This document shows positions 10,363-20,784 of a stretch of DNA of 64,000 bases, one piece after another. Source of the stretch: Girardinichthys multiradiatus (Eukaryota > Chordata > Actinopteri > Cyprinodontiformes > Goodeidae); the NCBI RefSeq assembly GCF_021462225.1, contig NC_061805.1, forward strand, positions 2,355,001 to 2,419,000, given 5' to 3'. A program made the position numbers and the translations under genes. The notes below the pieces were generated by a model. That model did no database searches and was not told where the DNA came from. It saw only the letters and a program-made list of their open reading frames with translations. Position 1 is the first letter of the stretch; every line of letters starts with the position of its first letter.

Positions 10363-10599
10363 TTTCTGAAAAACAATTTTCCCCCTTAAAAATCTTCTTC
10401 AGTTTTTGCTTTTTTGACCCCCCTAAATGAATATCAAACTAATTTTAATGTTAGACAAAGTTAACTTTGAGAAAAATCACAAATTGCATGGTTTTGTCAG
10501 AGCTGGTTTGTCTGTCTGTAAAATATCTCATAAAGATTTGAACGGATCTATTGGTGTTGCTTCACTTAGTGAGATAAGACCATCAGTGCTTGGTTGTGT

Positions 10600-11280
10600 T
10601 TTAGTTAAAAACATCAAATCAAGTTTTCTGTCCAAAAAAAAGGTCATTTCTAAGAAAAGCCTTGTTTTTCTGCTCTTGGTGCAGGAGGACGCTTTTCTCG
10701 GTCTCCCCCACCCTCCCATATCTGCCCTGCTTCAGCTCTGTGTCTAGTCTTCTTTTTGGACCCTCTTTTTGCATATCTTCCAAAATTCTGTTATGGATTT
10801 GGTCAGCTGGTCTCTCAATGCAATTGATCAAATTTTCTCGACGAAAAGACAGGGTGGAGGGGAACCCTCTTGTCCAGACAGGACGTTTTTCTCCGAATAC
10901 ACAATGGACTCCTGGCAGAAGTGGAGGATTATGTGTTTGTCGATAATGTCAGTCGAGGATGTGGAAGATACGTATATATACGTATATGTTTTTTTTTATT
11001 TATTTATACAGCTTCCACTTATTGAAGAAAAATGTATTATTAATAAATTTACTGCATTTCCTAGAACACTGCAATCCTCCTGAATAAGCAGCATCTGTTG
11101 AAAAACTTCATTATTATATTAGTCAGTTGTTTCACATATTCACTTAGATCTTTAAACATTCCAGTAGGTGAAGTTGTTAGTATCTCATGTAGACTGACAT
11201 ATACTGTTGCACTTGGAGAGAATCTCAGCTTATCCATGTATGCTGCTGCAATGTCTATCATCTCATCTTCTCATCAACTT
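10600..11280. other. unclassified, possibly the leader of a non-autonomous retroelement
   Basis: The plus strand holds a pyrimidine-rich stretch, then a segment around 10905 that could encode MDSWQKWR followed by a short frame, and a palindromic ACGTATATATACGT at about 10970. No protein domain is recognised. It may be the 5' part of the unit ending at 12365. Confidence 0.25.
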
Positions 11281-11282
11281 CC

Positions 11283-11860
11283 CCTTTTCCTTCTTTTTTT
11301 TTTTTTTTTTTTCCTACCGTGTCCTGTCCGGCAGAGTATCGCTCAGAATTGTTGTCTGAGTGCCAAGAAATTGCCCAACAGATTTACTTTCACAAGCAGA
11401 GCATCACAGCTAATGAAAAGGAAAACAGAAACTTGAAAAAGAGAGAGACGGGGCAAAAGGGAAAAAGGGGAGAAAAAAGGAAAGAGTGGAGGAGAGAAAG
11501 AAGGATGAAGAGAATAAAAGATTACACCCTGCTTGCTTATACACCTGCAGCTGTTTTTTTTGTGGTTTTTTTTAACAAAATAGCACACAGTATTTATGAA
11601 TGTAAAATGTACTTAGTGAGAGGTGCAGACCAATATAGAACATCTGTGTATCTGTCAACACCTGAAGCTTAACACCTGTGAGTATGAGTGTTGACGTGCT
11701 TTGTATACAAGGTTTCCCCACAAAAATATGCGATAGGGAGTGTGAGGACCCACCGACCTGCCCCGTGGTCCCCGGGCGGACACTGAGGAGATCCGAGCCA
11801 CAGACATCCAAAGGCCCCCCAAAGGATTTCTGCTTTTTGGAGTCAGCGGTTACCTGGCAT
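11283..11860 (+). repeat. dispersed repeat family Y, copy 1
   Basis: After a T tract (11293-11312) comes a block with GAATTGTTGTCTGAGTGCCAAG and AGATTTACTTTCACAAG, then a strongly purine-rich stretch (11410-11520), then a block ending in GATCCGAGCCACAGACATCC (11789-11808). The same order occurs on the minus strand at 16620-16035, and the first half recurs at 46730-47040 (+). No coding capacity is seen; short frames here read the purine tract. Confidence 0.6.
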
Positions 11861-12365
11861 ATTGAGAAATTCGGAAAACGTCAGCAGCAGTTCTGGCAAT
11901 TGTAAGGCATGTGTGATGGGAGCTGCAGGGCGATCAGCACTCAGACTGAGATGTTACGTGAGCTGAATCGCAGACTGGATGTGATCCTTACACAGGATCG
12001 CAGGCAGGTTGCGGTTCTTGGACTCAGGGGTGAAATGGGATAAATCTTGGAGAAAGTTGTTCGCTCAGATCTGGCAAAAGACCGGGAATTTGGCTGTTTG
12101 GATTCGCCTTTGAGAAGCACCAGCGAGACTCTCAAGGCTGATGGAAAATTAAGAGTCAGCCTAACCCAAATAATTATTGTTTTTCTGAATCTGGCTCCCC
12201 TGCATGGCCTTGATGGCTGGCTATCTTCAACCTTTCCTGGAAGTTATGTAAACATGACGCTCTGCTCCCTCTGCCCCCATGATGTCTGTTTGGATGGGTT
12301 GTACTGGAATTCTAATTTCCCCTCGGGGATCAATAAAGTATATTTGAATTGAATTGAATTGAATT
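11861..12365 (+). mobile_element. non-LTR-type 3' end with polyadenylation signal and GAATT tail
   Basis: The segment ends with TTTCCCCTCGGGGATCAATA then AAGTA and four GAATT-type units (12345-12365). The same terminal signature occurs at 16727-16800 (-) and 43311-43358 (+). It contains a small palindrome (CCCCTCGGGG) just before AATAAA. This is the 3' terminus of a LINE or a LINE-mobilised non-autonomous element; upstream sequence (11900-12200) is not recognised as coding. Confidence 0.6.
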
Positions 12366-13700
12366 AAAAGCAATCCAAGATTCAAAAGTGCCATGTTCAG
12401 GGTCCTGTTGGTTATTAGGTTGAGAGTGGGACTTTTTGTTATGTGCACCAGTTTGAGGTAGTTAAAATTACTTCTAATGAAGTGTTTCTTGTTATTCTTT
12501 ATGATGCTTATGACAAGGAATTCTGATGAAGAGTTTGATGTATTCACACAGTCCAGGAATGCCGGATGGAAGGATTTAAGTAAAAAGTAGGGTGCAATAA
12601 TATCACTGTAGGAAGTACATTTTTATAAAAGTTATTGTGACAGAGTAAATATAGGCCATTAGTACCCACCTTTGATCACAACCAGATGTTAATACTTGGT
12701 TTTAACTCAGCAGGGCAAAGCTTCTGGGTGGTTTTGTTTTTTCAGGCTTAGTCAGCATTAAGCTGCTCACAGTAACCCAATGATCATTTGAAGGCACTTA
12801 TCAACCAATTGGAAACTGGACTTGATGTGTGTCCATGTTACTTTAGTCAGCCATTTATTATTTCGTTCTAGGAATACAACCAATCATTTTAGATAAAGTC
12901 CAGAGCTGCTTTGCCATTTAAGCTTTTTAACTTGTAATTATTCTAGTAAATAAAATTTTGATTCAATGTAGTTGCTTTTTAAAGTTGCTTATAAAGAATT
13001 ATTTAAAATTTTTTATTCATTTATAACAGTGAGATCAAATAAAGGGATGCTTTGACACGTGTTGACGGACATCCAGACATTAACAGACATGTGGCGGGGT
13101 GGGTCACTGGACTGATCTAAGGTCTGCCAAAGAAAGCCATGGAGGAGAGCAGTTCTTGTGGATGAATAGTCAGATTTGAGGTGTGTGTGGTCCTCAATAT
13201 TTGTCAGCCTTAACTATCGCTTGTTAAATCAGTTGGATGTTCACTAAAATAAAAGAAATGTTTTTTGTTTTGTTTTTGTGCTTTTAAAAAGAACTTTCAT
13301 TGGAATAGCAAATTTTCTAAAAGGGAAACACACTTCTGGCTGTGTTTGAACATTCCTTATGTATTTTGTTGAAATTAAGGACATTTATGTGGCTTTTGTT
13401 CCTCTAAACATTTTAAACTAATTGAGCACATTCAGGATTGCTGAACAGCATTTTGTTTTTGTTAGTTGTAACATTACGTTTCAGAAGACTTGATGTTCCC
13501 GTCTGTAGCTTCTTCAGCAATCTTTTCTGCTACTTCTTCCTGTCTTGAGAAGTAAAACTAGTCCTCAGCTTCACATGCAACCATTAGAACGGTACATGTG
13601 GGCATATTGCATTCACGATTATATGATAGTATGTGATAGTATCTGATTAACAGAGTGGTGAGCTGCAGGAGAATAAAAAAGAGCCCATCCAGAAAAAACA
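12366..13700. other. AT-rich spacer, no gene seen
   Basis: No domain-bearing frame, element terminus or RNA gene recognised. Confidence 0.55.
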
Positions 13701-14113
13701 CACTCATGCAAATGTGTCACTCTGACAGCATGTCTCAATTAGGGCCCAAAAAACTGAGCAGAGACGGGCTGAGCTGCCAGCATCACTGACCCTACCCCTA
13801 CAACCCCGACACACACATATAAACACTACGTCGGCACGCTTACTTAAAGCATAGCAAGAACTGGAAAGAACAAAGAAGTGAGGAAAAACTGAAGGGAATG
13901 ACAAGAAGGAGGCCTTCAGTGACATGACTGCGAGGAAAATATTCTTGAGAAGGGACTGCACAATAAATTGACAGCTGGAGAACCATGCAAAGGAAAGATA
14001 TGTAATGATATGACTTAATGGAGCACTCACGCCACTGATGCCAGAGCTACATATAATGACAGCAATAATAGCAAACAATAGACGCGCAGATTCCTGTCTT
14101 TTTTTTTTAAGAC

Positions 14114-14138
14114 AACACACACACACACACACACACAG
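14114..14138. repeat. (CA)n microsatellite
   Basis: About 12 CA units. The minus-strand frames at 13704-14212 run through this tract and are not credible genes. Confidence 0.9.
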
Positions 14139-14289
14139 GTGCATGCACACAAACTAAAACACAACAGTGAGGAGATGGAGGCAATTACACAGAAATATGC
14201 AGCAATGAACACATAACGAAAAATGTGCAGTTATGTAGTGTTCTTACACCCAAAAAGAGGCACATACAAAACACTGATAGAACATATCT

Positions 14290-14700
14290 GTTTTAATGGT
14301 GTGTGGAGGTGCACAAGCACAAACATTGCAGCCCCATATGGCAGCTAGCTGATGCTGGGGAGAGCCTGACGAAGGCTGGTATCTGGCTGGGCAGCCGTTT
14401 AATTAATCTCCAGACAGACAATGGCATCAGAGAGAGAAAAAGTGTGAGACTGGTGCAGAGGAAATACCGAGAGCAAGTGCATGAGGAAAATAAAGACAGA
14501 GGCAGTGACAGCCGTGCAGAAACTATGTGTTTGTCTGTCTTCTTGTCAGCCCTGAGGACACATCCGGAAAAGTGCTGCTTGAGTCTCCAAAAAGTGTCGA
14601 AACGCAGAATTTCAGAGGCTGGTCTTTGGTGGAGCAGAGGACTCCGATGTCTTAGTTTATGGAATACAGAGGAACAGTTAGACTTGCAGTAAAAGCTCTG
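14290..14700. other. repeat-poor, possibly conserved non-coding block
   Basis: Balanced composition, an uninterrupted unique-looking stretch with TTTAATTAATCTCC and a GGCAGCTAGCTGATGC box. A plus-strand frame (14303-14692) has no recognised domain. Its texture resembles teleost conserved non-coding DNA; not testable here. Confidence 0.2.
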
Positions 14701-15690
14701 CTCCAGTGTCCCGGCAGTGTCTTTTCACTTTGTAAATTTTTTTGTTCAACTTGGAAGTAGCCTTTCTTAAAAAGAAAAATTAAACATAAATTATTTACAA
14801 TATTTAAATGACATGCTGGAATTAGAATAAAAGTATTTATTTATTGGTTTTATGGCCCTTCATAAGAGACAGGCTTTTATTTAAAATATGACTATTCTAA
14901 TTTAGTTAGCATTTTTAGTCATTTTTGATTTAGACGTTTTAGAATTTTAAAGTAGTGAAACCTCTCAGAATGAGAAAAATAAGTTAGACCAAATTCTGTA
15001 AAAGTTCATTTAACTCTCTAGAATTACAAATAAATAGCTCTCTAATGTTATACTAAAGATTATGTTGAAATTATATTTTCATAGTAAAATGTACTGACTG
15101 TTGATTTAAGAATATAGACCACAGGCAGTGATCCTGAACATTATGAAGATGATTTGTGCATTTCTATTTTCTGTTTTCATTATGGGAGAACTTATCCAGT
15201 TCTCTATTGTTCTCTCTTTTACATGACACTAAGAAAGAATGAACTTAAACACTCAATTAATTTAAAATTTCATGCTATTTTTATAGCAAGATATACCTTA
15301 CAGTTTGTAATTTTTCAAACTTTTTGTGCAATTAGTGACCTGTTGGGTACTATTATGTTCAGATCAAAATCGGAAAAGGTAGCAATTAGTGATTTATATA
15401 ACCCATTACACCATGTGTAAAAAAGTGTGCTTTTTGACAAAAGATCTAGAGTTGCTTCCTTGTCTTGAAATATCTAACACTTTCAGTTTGATAAAATTGT
15501 GTTTTCAGAAAATGCAGTTTTTTGTTGTTATTAAAAAAAAACATGAAGAAAGAGCCAGCATTAATTTAACCTTTTGCTGGATGACACAGAGTAGAAGTAG
15601 GCATTATGGCACATGGTTCCCGGTTGCCCCTCAAGGACCACATGACCCCCCCACAAGATGTTTTGCAAAAGTAGCATTAAATGTGGGGCC
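14701..15690. other. very AT-rich spacer, no gene seen
   Basis: Frames at 15154-15883 have no recognised domain; nothing else is seen. Confidence 0.5.
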
Positions 15691-16620
15691 TATTTACTGC
15701 CTGCCACACTCCCTGTTGATGGTTGGTGTCTCTGCCTTCTGGTGTACTTGTGGTTCTCGGTGTCCAGGGCTGGGTGCATTGGTGTGTGACAGCTCACTCC
15801 CGGTGGCTTGTTGCTTCTGCTTGGGGAGTCATGTATCCCGGGGTTTCGGGTCTCTTTTCATGACTGTATCTGCTCGGGCGTAGACGGCTGCCGCCAGAGC
15901 CCTGGGCTCGTCGCTGCAGCTCCCTGGGGCTTCTGCACTGTGGCTGCTGGGTGGTTCCCCTGGGACTCTCCCCTGTTCTTCTCTGGGGGGGTTGCGATAG
16001 TCCTGCCAGTGGTTCTCCTAGGGTTCTCATGCTCTGGGGGCCCTTTGGATGTCTGTGGCTCGGATCTCCTCCGTATCTGTCCCAGGTCCAGGGGGGCAGG
16101 TCTTTGGCTCCTCACACTTGCTACTACATATGTTTATGGAGAAACCTTGTATACACACGGCGCTCACACTCAGACTCACAGGTACTTAGATTCAGGTGTT
16201 AACAGATACACAAATGTTTTATATTGAGCTGCATTTACCACTAAATACATCTTGCATTCATTAGTACCGTGCACTTTTTGGTAACAATGCTGTTATTATA
16301 TATGTTTCTGCAGGTGTAGAAGTAAGCAGGGTGTTATCTTCTAATCTCCTCATCCTTTTTTCTGTCCTCCATTCTTTTCTCCTTCTCTCCCTTTTCCTTT
16401 TTAAACCACCTTTCTCTCTTTCCTGCTTCTTATTTTTTATTTTTCATTTCCGTCTCCATGTCCGTAACAATTGAAATAATAAATAATAAAGAAGTTTCTA
16501 AAAATGTTTCTTCCATTAATATCAAGCAGAGCATTATAACGTTAGCTGTAATGCTCCTCTTGTGAAATTAAATCTTTTGGGCTTCTTCTTGGCACGGTAA
16601 AAAAATAAAAATGTAGCACT
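15691..16620 (-). repeat. dispersed repeat family Y, copy 2
   Basis: On the minus strand the order is: the 'aagaagaagccc' block with TTTAATTTCACAAGAGG (16600-16560), a purine-rich tract (16440-16330 on the complement), TGTATACAAGGTTTC (about 16155), the box GATCCGAGCCACAGACATCC (about 16072-16053), then a GC-rich stretch to 15691 that copy 1 lacks. Overlapping frames on both strands at 15794-16227 reflect GC richness, not genes. Confidence 0.6.
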
Positions 16621-16726
16621 CGACACCTTGGAGATAAATATACTACCTAAAGCACAAAAATAATGGACATGACTGAAAATGTGTAGGTGAAAGGTTACAT
16701 GAAAAACAAACCTCACTCAAAATTAA

Positions 16727-16870
16727 GTCAATTCAATTCAATTCAAAGATACTTTATTGATCCCCGAGGGGAAATTAGAATTCCAGTACAACCCATCCAA
16801 GACACAAGACAAGCTTGCGGTTACAGCTATGGTCTACCTCGACAGCACTTGTCCATCTTGTTCTTTGCTG
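16727..16870 (-). mobile_element. LINE-type 3' tail, short 5'-truncated copy
   Basis: Plus-strand TCAATTCAATTCAATTC followed by the complement of the AATAAAGTAT signal and of the CCCCTCGGGG palindrome: the same terminus as 12300-12365, inverted. The upper boundary is uncertain. Confidence 0.7.
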
Positions 16871-16879
16871 ACATTAAAC

Positions 16880-17446
16880 TGTGAGCCAGGATGAGTACTA
16901 CCCATGTTTAAGGTCTTAATAAAGCTGCTGATTTGTGATGATGTTTATCAAAATCAGGTTTGATCATTTATCCCCCCCCTTCCAAAAAAAAACAAAAAAA
17001 AAACACTAAACACTGCTGCCCCTAAAGAACAACAAGAAGCACTGATATCTACACATTTGATCAGGTTATGACTGTTGGGAAGAGTGAAAATGTTCCAAAG
17101 AGAAACAACGCTGGATATTCAAGGAACTGTTGGAGGAACTATCAGCTGAATATCGTGACCTGTTACTGTACACAGCAAATTAAAAAAATAGTTTGCTGGT
17201 GCCTGCCCTATGGAGGCTCAGAAGTGTCAACCAAATGCAAAAGCTGCAACATGACAAAAAAACTGCACCACACAACAGTGAAAGCCACAACAAAACAGGA
17301 AAAAACAATAATGTTGGACAATGTTTGGTAATGTTGGTATGTGCTGTCATAAATGAGCAATGTTTTTTACAGTGCTGACTTTTGGGGCACAGGGAAGATT
17401 AACAAACTTCAGTGCATCTTTAAGATAAAATGGTCATAATACTAAC
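16880..17446. other. spacer, no gene seen
   Basis: Contains short homopolymer runs near 16985-17005. The small frames have no recognised domain. Confidence 0.5.
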
Positions 17447-17458
17447 TTAAAAAAATCT
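17447..17458. repeat. target-site duplication of Rex3 (left copy)
   Basis: TTAAAAAAATCT, repeated exactly at 20773-20784 on the other side of the Rex3 insertion. Confidence 0.85.
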
Positions 17459-17483
17459 CGTTCGTTCGTTCGTCATCTTCCGC

Positions 17484-18965
17484 TTATCCAGGACCGGGTC
17501 GCGGGGGCAGCAGACTCAGCAGAGACGCCCAGACGTCCCTCTCTCCAGACACCTCCTCCAGCTCCTCCAGGGGGAGCCCAAGGCGTTCCCAGGCCAGCTG
17601 AGAGACATAGTCCCTCCAGCGTGTCCTGGGCCGTCCCCTGGGCCTCCTCCCGGTGGGACGTGCCTGGAACACCTCCCGAGGAAGGCGTCCAGGAGGCATC
17701 CGGTATAGATGCCCGAGCCACCTCAACTGGCTCCTCTCAATGTGGAGGAGCAGCGGCTCTACTCCGAGCCCCTCCCGGATGGCCGAGCTCCTCACCCTAT
17801 CTCTAAGGGAGTGCCCGGCCACCCTATGGAGGAAGACCCAAAGTTCATGGCCATAGGTGAGGGTCGGAACGTAGACCGACCAGTAAATTGAGAGCTTTGC
17901 TTTTCGGCTCAGCTCTCTCTTCACCACAATGGACCGGCACAGCGCCCCCATTACTGTGGCAGCTGCACCGATCCGTCTGTCGATCTCCCGCTCCATTCTT
18001 CCCTCACTCGTGAACAAGACCCCGAGATACTTAAACTCCTCCACTTGAGGCAGGAACTCCCCTCCAACCTGAAGAGGACAAGCCACCCTTTTCCGGTCGA
18101 GTACCATGGCCTCGGACTTGGAGGAGCTGATCCTCATCCCAGCCGCTTCACACTCGGCTGCGAACCGCCACAGCGCATGCTGTAGGTCTTGGCTAGAGGG
18201 GGCCAGCAGGACCACGTCATCCGCAAAAAGAAGAGACGAAATCCACTGGTCCCCAAACCAGACCCCCTCCGGCCCTTGGCTGCGTCTAGAAATCCTGTCC
18301 GTAAAAGTTATGAACAGGACCGGCAACAAAGGGCAGCCCTGCCGGAGTCCAACATGCACTGGGAACAGGTCCGACTTAGTGCCGGCAATGCGGACCAAAC
18401 TCCTGCTCCGCTCGTACAGGGACCGGATGGCCCCTAATAAAGGGCCCCCGATTCCATACTCCTGGAGCACCCCCCACAGGGCATCACGAGGGACACAGTC
18501 GAATGCCTTCTCCAGGTCCACAAAACACATGTGAACCGGTTGGGCAAACTCCCATGAACCCTCGAGCACCCTGTAGAGGGTATAGAGCTGGTCCAATGTT
18601 CCACGGCTGGGACAAAAACCACACTGTTCCTCCTGAAGCCGAGGTTCGACTATCGGTCGGACTCTCCTCTCCAATACCCTGGCGTAGGCCTTACCAGGGA
18701 GGCTGAGGAGTGTGATCCCCCTGTAGTTGGAACACACCCTCCGGTCCCCCTTCTTATAAAGGGGGACCACCACCCCAGTCTGCCAGTCCAGAGGCACTGT
18801 CCCCGACCGCCACGCAATGTTGAAGAGGCGTGTCAACCATGACAGCCCTACAACATCCAGACACTTGAGGTACTCAGGGCGGATCTCATCCACCCCCGAA
18901 GCCTTGCCACCGCGGAGCTTTTTAACCACCTCGTTGACTTCAGCCTGGGTGATGAAAGAGTCCAA
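17484..18965 (-). CDS. Rex3 ORF, reverse transcriptase part (493 aa)
   Basis: Residues 11-34 are VVKKLRGGKASGVDEIRPEYL with neighbours; GVVVPLYKKGDRRVCSNYRG at 64-83; motif A FVDLEKAFDCVPR at 148-160; motif B GLRQGCPLLPVLF at 206-218; catalytic LLFADDVVLL at 245-254; KYLGVLFTSEGR at 312-323; C-terminal RPTGRRPRGRPRTRWRDY. All three RT aspartates are present. The first ATG follows a one-base frameshift between 18965 and 19039, so the natural frame is continuous with the endonuclease. At residues 377/378 (ELWV-FLHRV) fifteen codons found in the copy at 48119-50282 are missing in frame. Several forward frames across 18106-18706 are antisense shadows. Confidence 0.9.
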   Translation of the reverse strand: MDSFITQAEVNEVVKKLRGGKASGVDEIRPEYLKCLDVVGLSWLTRLFNIAWRSGTVPLDWQTGVVVPLYKKGDRRVCSNYRGITLLSLPGKAYARVLERRVRPIVEPRLQEEQCGFCPSRGTLDQLYTLYRVLEGSWEFAQPVHMCFVDLEKAFDCVPRDALWGVLQEYGIGGPLLGAIRSLYERSRSLVRIAGTKSDLFPVHVGLRQGCPLLPVLFITFTDRISRRSQGPEGVWFGDQWISSLLFADDVVLLAPSSQDLQHALWRFAAECEAAGMRISSSKSEAMVLDRKRVACPLQVGGEFLPQVEEFKYLGVLFTSEGRMEREIDRRIGAAATVMGALCRSIVVKRELSRKAKLSIYWSVYVPTLTYGHELWVFLHRVAGHSLRDRVRSSAIREGLGVEPLLLHIERSQLRWLGHLYRMPPGRLPREVFQARPTGRRPRGRPRTRWRDYVSQLAWERLGLPLEELEEVSGERDVWASLLSLLPPRPGPG

Positions 18966-19038
18966 CCCTGAGTCCCCAGCCTGTTTCCACCACGGAATGC
19001 TTGATGGCCGGATTGAGGAGATCCTCGAAGTACTCCTT

Positions 19039-20631
19039 CTACCGCCCGATAATGTCCTCAGTTGAAGTCAGCAGTCTCCCGCCCCCACTATAAACAGTGT
19101 TGGCAAAGCACTGCTTCCCCATCCTGAGGCGCCGGACGGTTTGCCAGAATCGCTTCGAGGCCAACCGGTAGTCCTTCTCCATGGCCTCACCGAACTCTTC
19201 CCAGGCCCGAGTTTTTGCCTCTGCCACAGCCCGGGCCGCAGCACGCTTGGCCTCACGGTACCTGTCAGCCGCCTCAGGAGTCCTACAAGCCAACCACAGC
19301 CGATAGGACTCCTTCTTCAGCGTAACAGCATCCCTTACTGCCGGTGTCCACCACCGGGTTCTGGGATTGCCGCCACGACAGGCACCGCAGACCTTACGGC
19401 CGCAGCTATGGGCAGCAGCATCGACAATAGATGCAGAGAACATGGTCCACTCGGACTCTATGTCTCCAACATCCCCCGGGATCTGGTCGAAGCTCTCCCG
19501 GAGGTGGGAGTTGAATACATCCCTGGCCGAGGGCTCCGCCAGGCGTTCCCAGCAGACCCTCACTATGCACTTGGGCCTGCCGAGTCTGTCCGGCTTTCTC
19601 CTCCTCCAGCGGATCCAACTCACCACCAGGTGATGATCAGTGGACAGCTCAGCCCCTCTCTTCACCCGAGTGTCCAAAACATGCGGCCGAAGGTCTGATG
19701 ATACGACAACAAAGTCGATCATCGACCTCCTGCCTAGGGTGTCCTGGTGCCAAGTGCACTGATGGACACCCTTATGTTTGAACATGGTGTTCGTTATGGA
19801 CAATCCGTGACTAGCACAGAAGTCCAATAACAAAACACCACTCGGATTCAGATCGGGGAGGCCATTCCTCCCGATCACGCCTCTCCAGGTGTCACTGTCG
19901 TTCCCCACTTGGGCGTTGAAGTCCCCCAGCAGAATAATGGAGTCCCCGGGAGGGGCACTATCCAGCACCCCCGACAGGGACGCCAAGAAGGCAGGGTACT
20001 CTGCACTACCACTCGGCCCGTAGGCTGAAATGATAGTCAGAGACCTCTCCCCAACCCGAAGGCGCAGGGATACAACCCTCTCATCCACTGGGGTAAACCC
20101 CAACACGAGACGGCTGAGCTGGGGGGCAACAAGCAAACCCACACCAGCCCGCCGCCTCTCCCCGTGGGCCACTCCAGAGTAGAAGAGAGTCCAACCCCTC
20201 TCAAGGAGATGGGTTCCGGAGCCCACGCTGTGCGTGGAGGCGAGCCCGACTATTTCTAGTCGATATCTCTCGACCTCCCGCACAAGCTCAGGCTCCTTCC
20301 CCCCCAGCGAGGTGACATTCCACGTCCCTAGAGCAAGCCTAAGCATCCGGGGATCGGGCCGTTGAGGTCTCCACCTTCGTCCGCCACCCAATCCTCTTTG
20401 CACCGGTTCCTCACGGTTCCCCCTGCAGGTGGTGGGCCCACTGGGGGATGGCCTCGCGTCTCTTGTTCGGGCTTGGCCCGGCCGGGTCCCGCGAGGAGCA
20501 ACCCGGCCACCAGGCGCTCTCCGACGAGTCCCGACCCCAGGCCTGGCTCCAGGGTGGGACCCCGGCTCCGCCGTACCGGGCGACGTCACGTGCCTCGATA
20601 TTGTGTTCTTCATGAGGGGTTCTTGAACCAT
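19039..20631 (-). CDS. Rex3 ORF, endonuclease part (530 aa before an in-frame stop)
   Basis: Residues 1-95 are basic, Arg/Pro/Gly-rich low-complexity sequence. The APE-type endonuclease starts near residue 98: [10 protein letters not shown] (102-111), [10 protein letters not shown] (125-134), ISAYGPSGS (201-209), [10 protein letters not shown] (234-243), [10 protein letters not shown] (330-339). After residue 340 come the linker and the region before the RT. The enzyme nicks target DNA to prime reverse transcription. The frame ends at TAG (19041-19039) where the family has Trp (GR-W-KEYFEDLL), so this stop is a mutation. The start at 20631 is the first ATG; the true start may be internal, before residue 95. 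Confidence 0.85.
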   Translation of the reverse strand: MVQEPLMKNTISRHVTSPGTAEPGSHPGARPGVGTRRRAPGGRVAPRGTRPGQARTRDARPSPSGPTTCRGNREEPVQRGLGGGRRWRPQRPDPRMLRLALGTWNVTSLGGKEPELVREVERYRLEIVGLASTHSVGSGTHLLERGWTLFYSGVAHGERRRAGVGLLVAPQLSRLVLGFTPVDERVVSLRLRVGERSLTIISAYGPSGSAEYPAFLASLSGVLDSAPPGDSIILLGDFNAQVGNDSDTWRGVIGRNGLPDLNPSGVLLLDFCASHGLSITNTMFKHKGVHQCTWHQDTLGRRSMIDFVVVSSDLRPHVLDTRVKRGAELSTDHHLVVSWIRWRRRKPDRLGRPKCIVRVCWERLAEPSARDVFNSHLRESFDQIPGDVGDIESEWTMFSASIVDAAAHSCGRKVCGACRGGNPRTRWWTPAVRDAVTLKKESYRLWLACRTPEAADRYREAKRAAARAVAEAKTRAWEEFGEAMEKDYRLASKRFWQTVRRLRMGKQCFANTVYSGGGRLLTSTEDIIGR

Positions 20632-20772
20632 TCTTTGTCTGACCCATCACCTAGAACCTGTTTGCCATGGGAGACCCTACCAGGGGCATTAAGACCCCAG
20701 ACAACATAGCCTCTAGGATCATTTGAACACTCAAACCCCTCCACCACGTTAAGGTGACGGTTCAAGGAGGGG

Positions 20773-20784
20773 TTAAAAAAATCT
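20773..20784. repeat. target-site duplication of Rex3 (right copy)
   Basis: TTAAAAAAATCT, identical to 17447-17458. Confidence 0.85.

Larger units (their letters stand above)
17459..20772 (-). mobile_element. Rex3 (RTE-clade) LINE, near full length, 3314 bp
   Basis: Bounded by an exact 12-bp duplication. The 3' end on the minus strand is a short GAAC-type tandem tail (plus strand TTCGTTCGTTCG at 17461-17472); the 5' end is a non-coding leader (20632-20772). The body encodes an APE endonuclease and an RT, separated by one stop and one frameshift. Two segments (about 18325-18342 and 18765-18785) correspond, from memory, to the standard fish Rex3 PCR primer sites, which supports the family call. 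A shortened relative is at 48119-50282. Confidence 0.9.

Noticed and set aside
13704..14212. Minus-strand frame of 148 codons with a Cys/Val run
   Set aside because: Starts within a (CA)n tract and has no domain or conserved pattern.
15794..16227. Overlapping GC-rich frames on both strands, up to 139 codons
   Set aside because: They lie in repeat Y, have no domain, and reflect GC-rich composition.
18106..18706. Forward frames of 67-142 codons
   Set aside because: Antisense shadows of the Rex3 RT; they show no independent domain.
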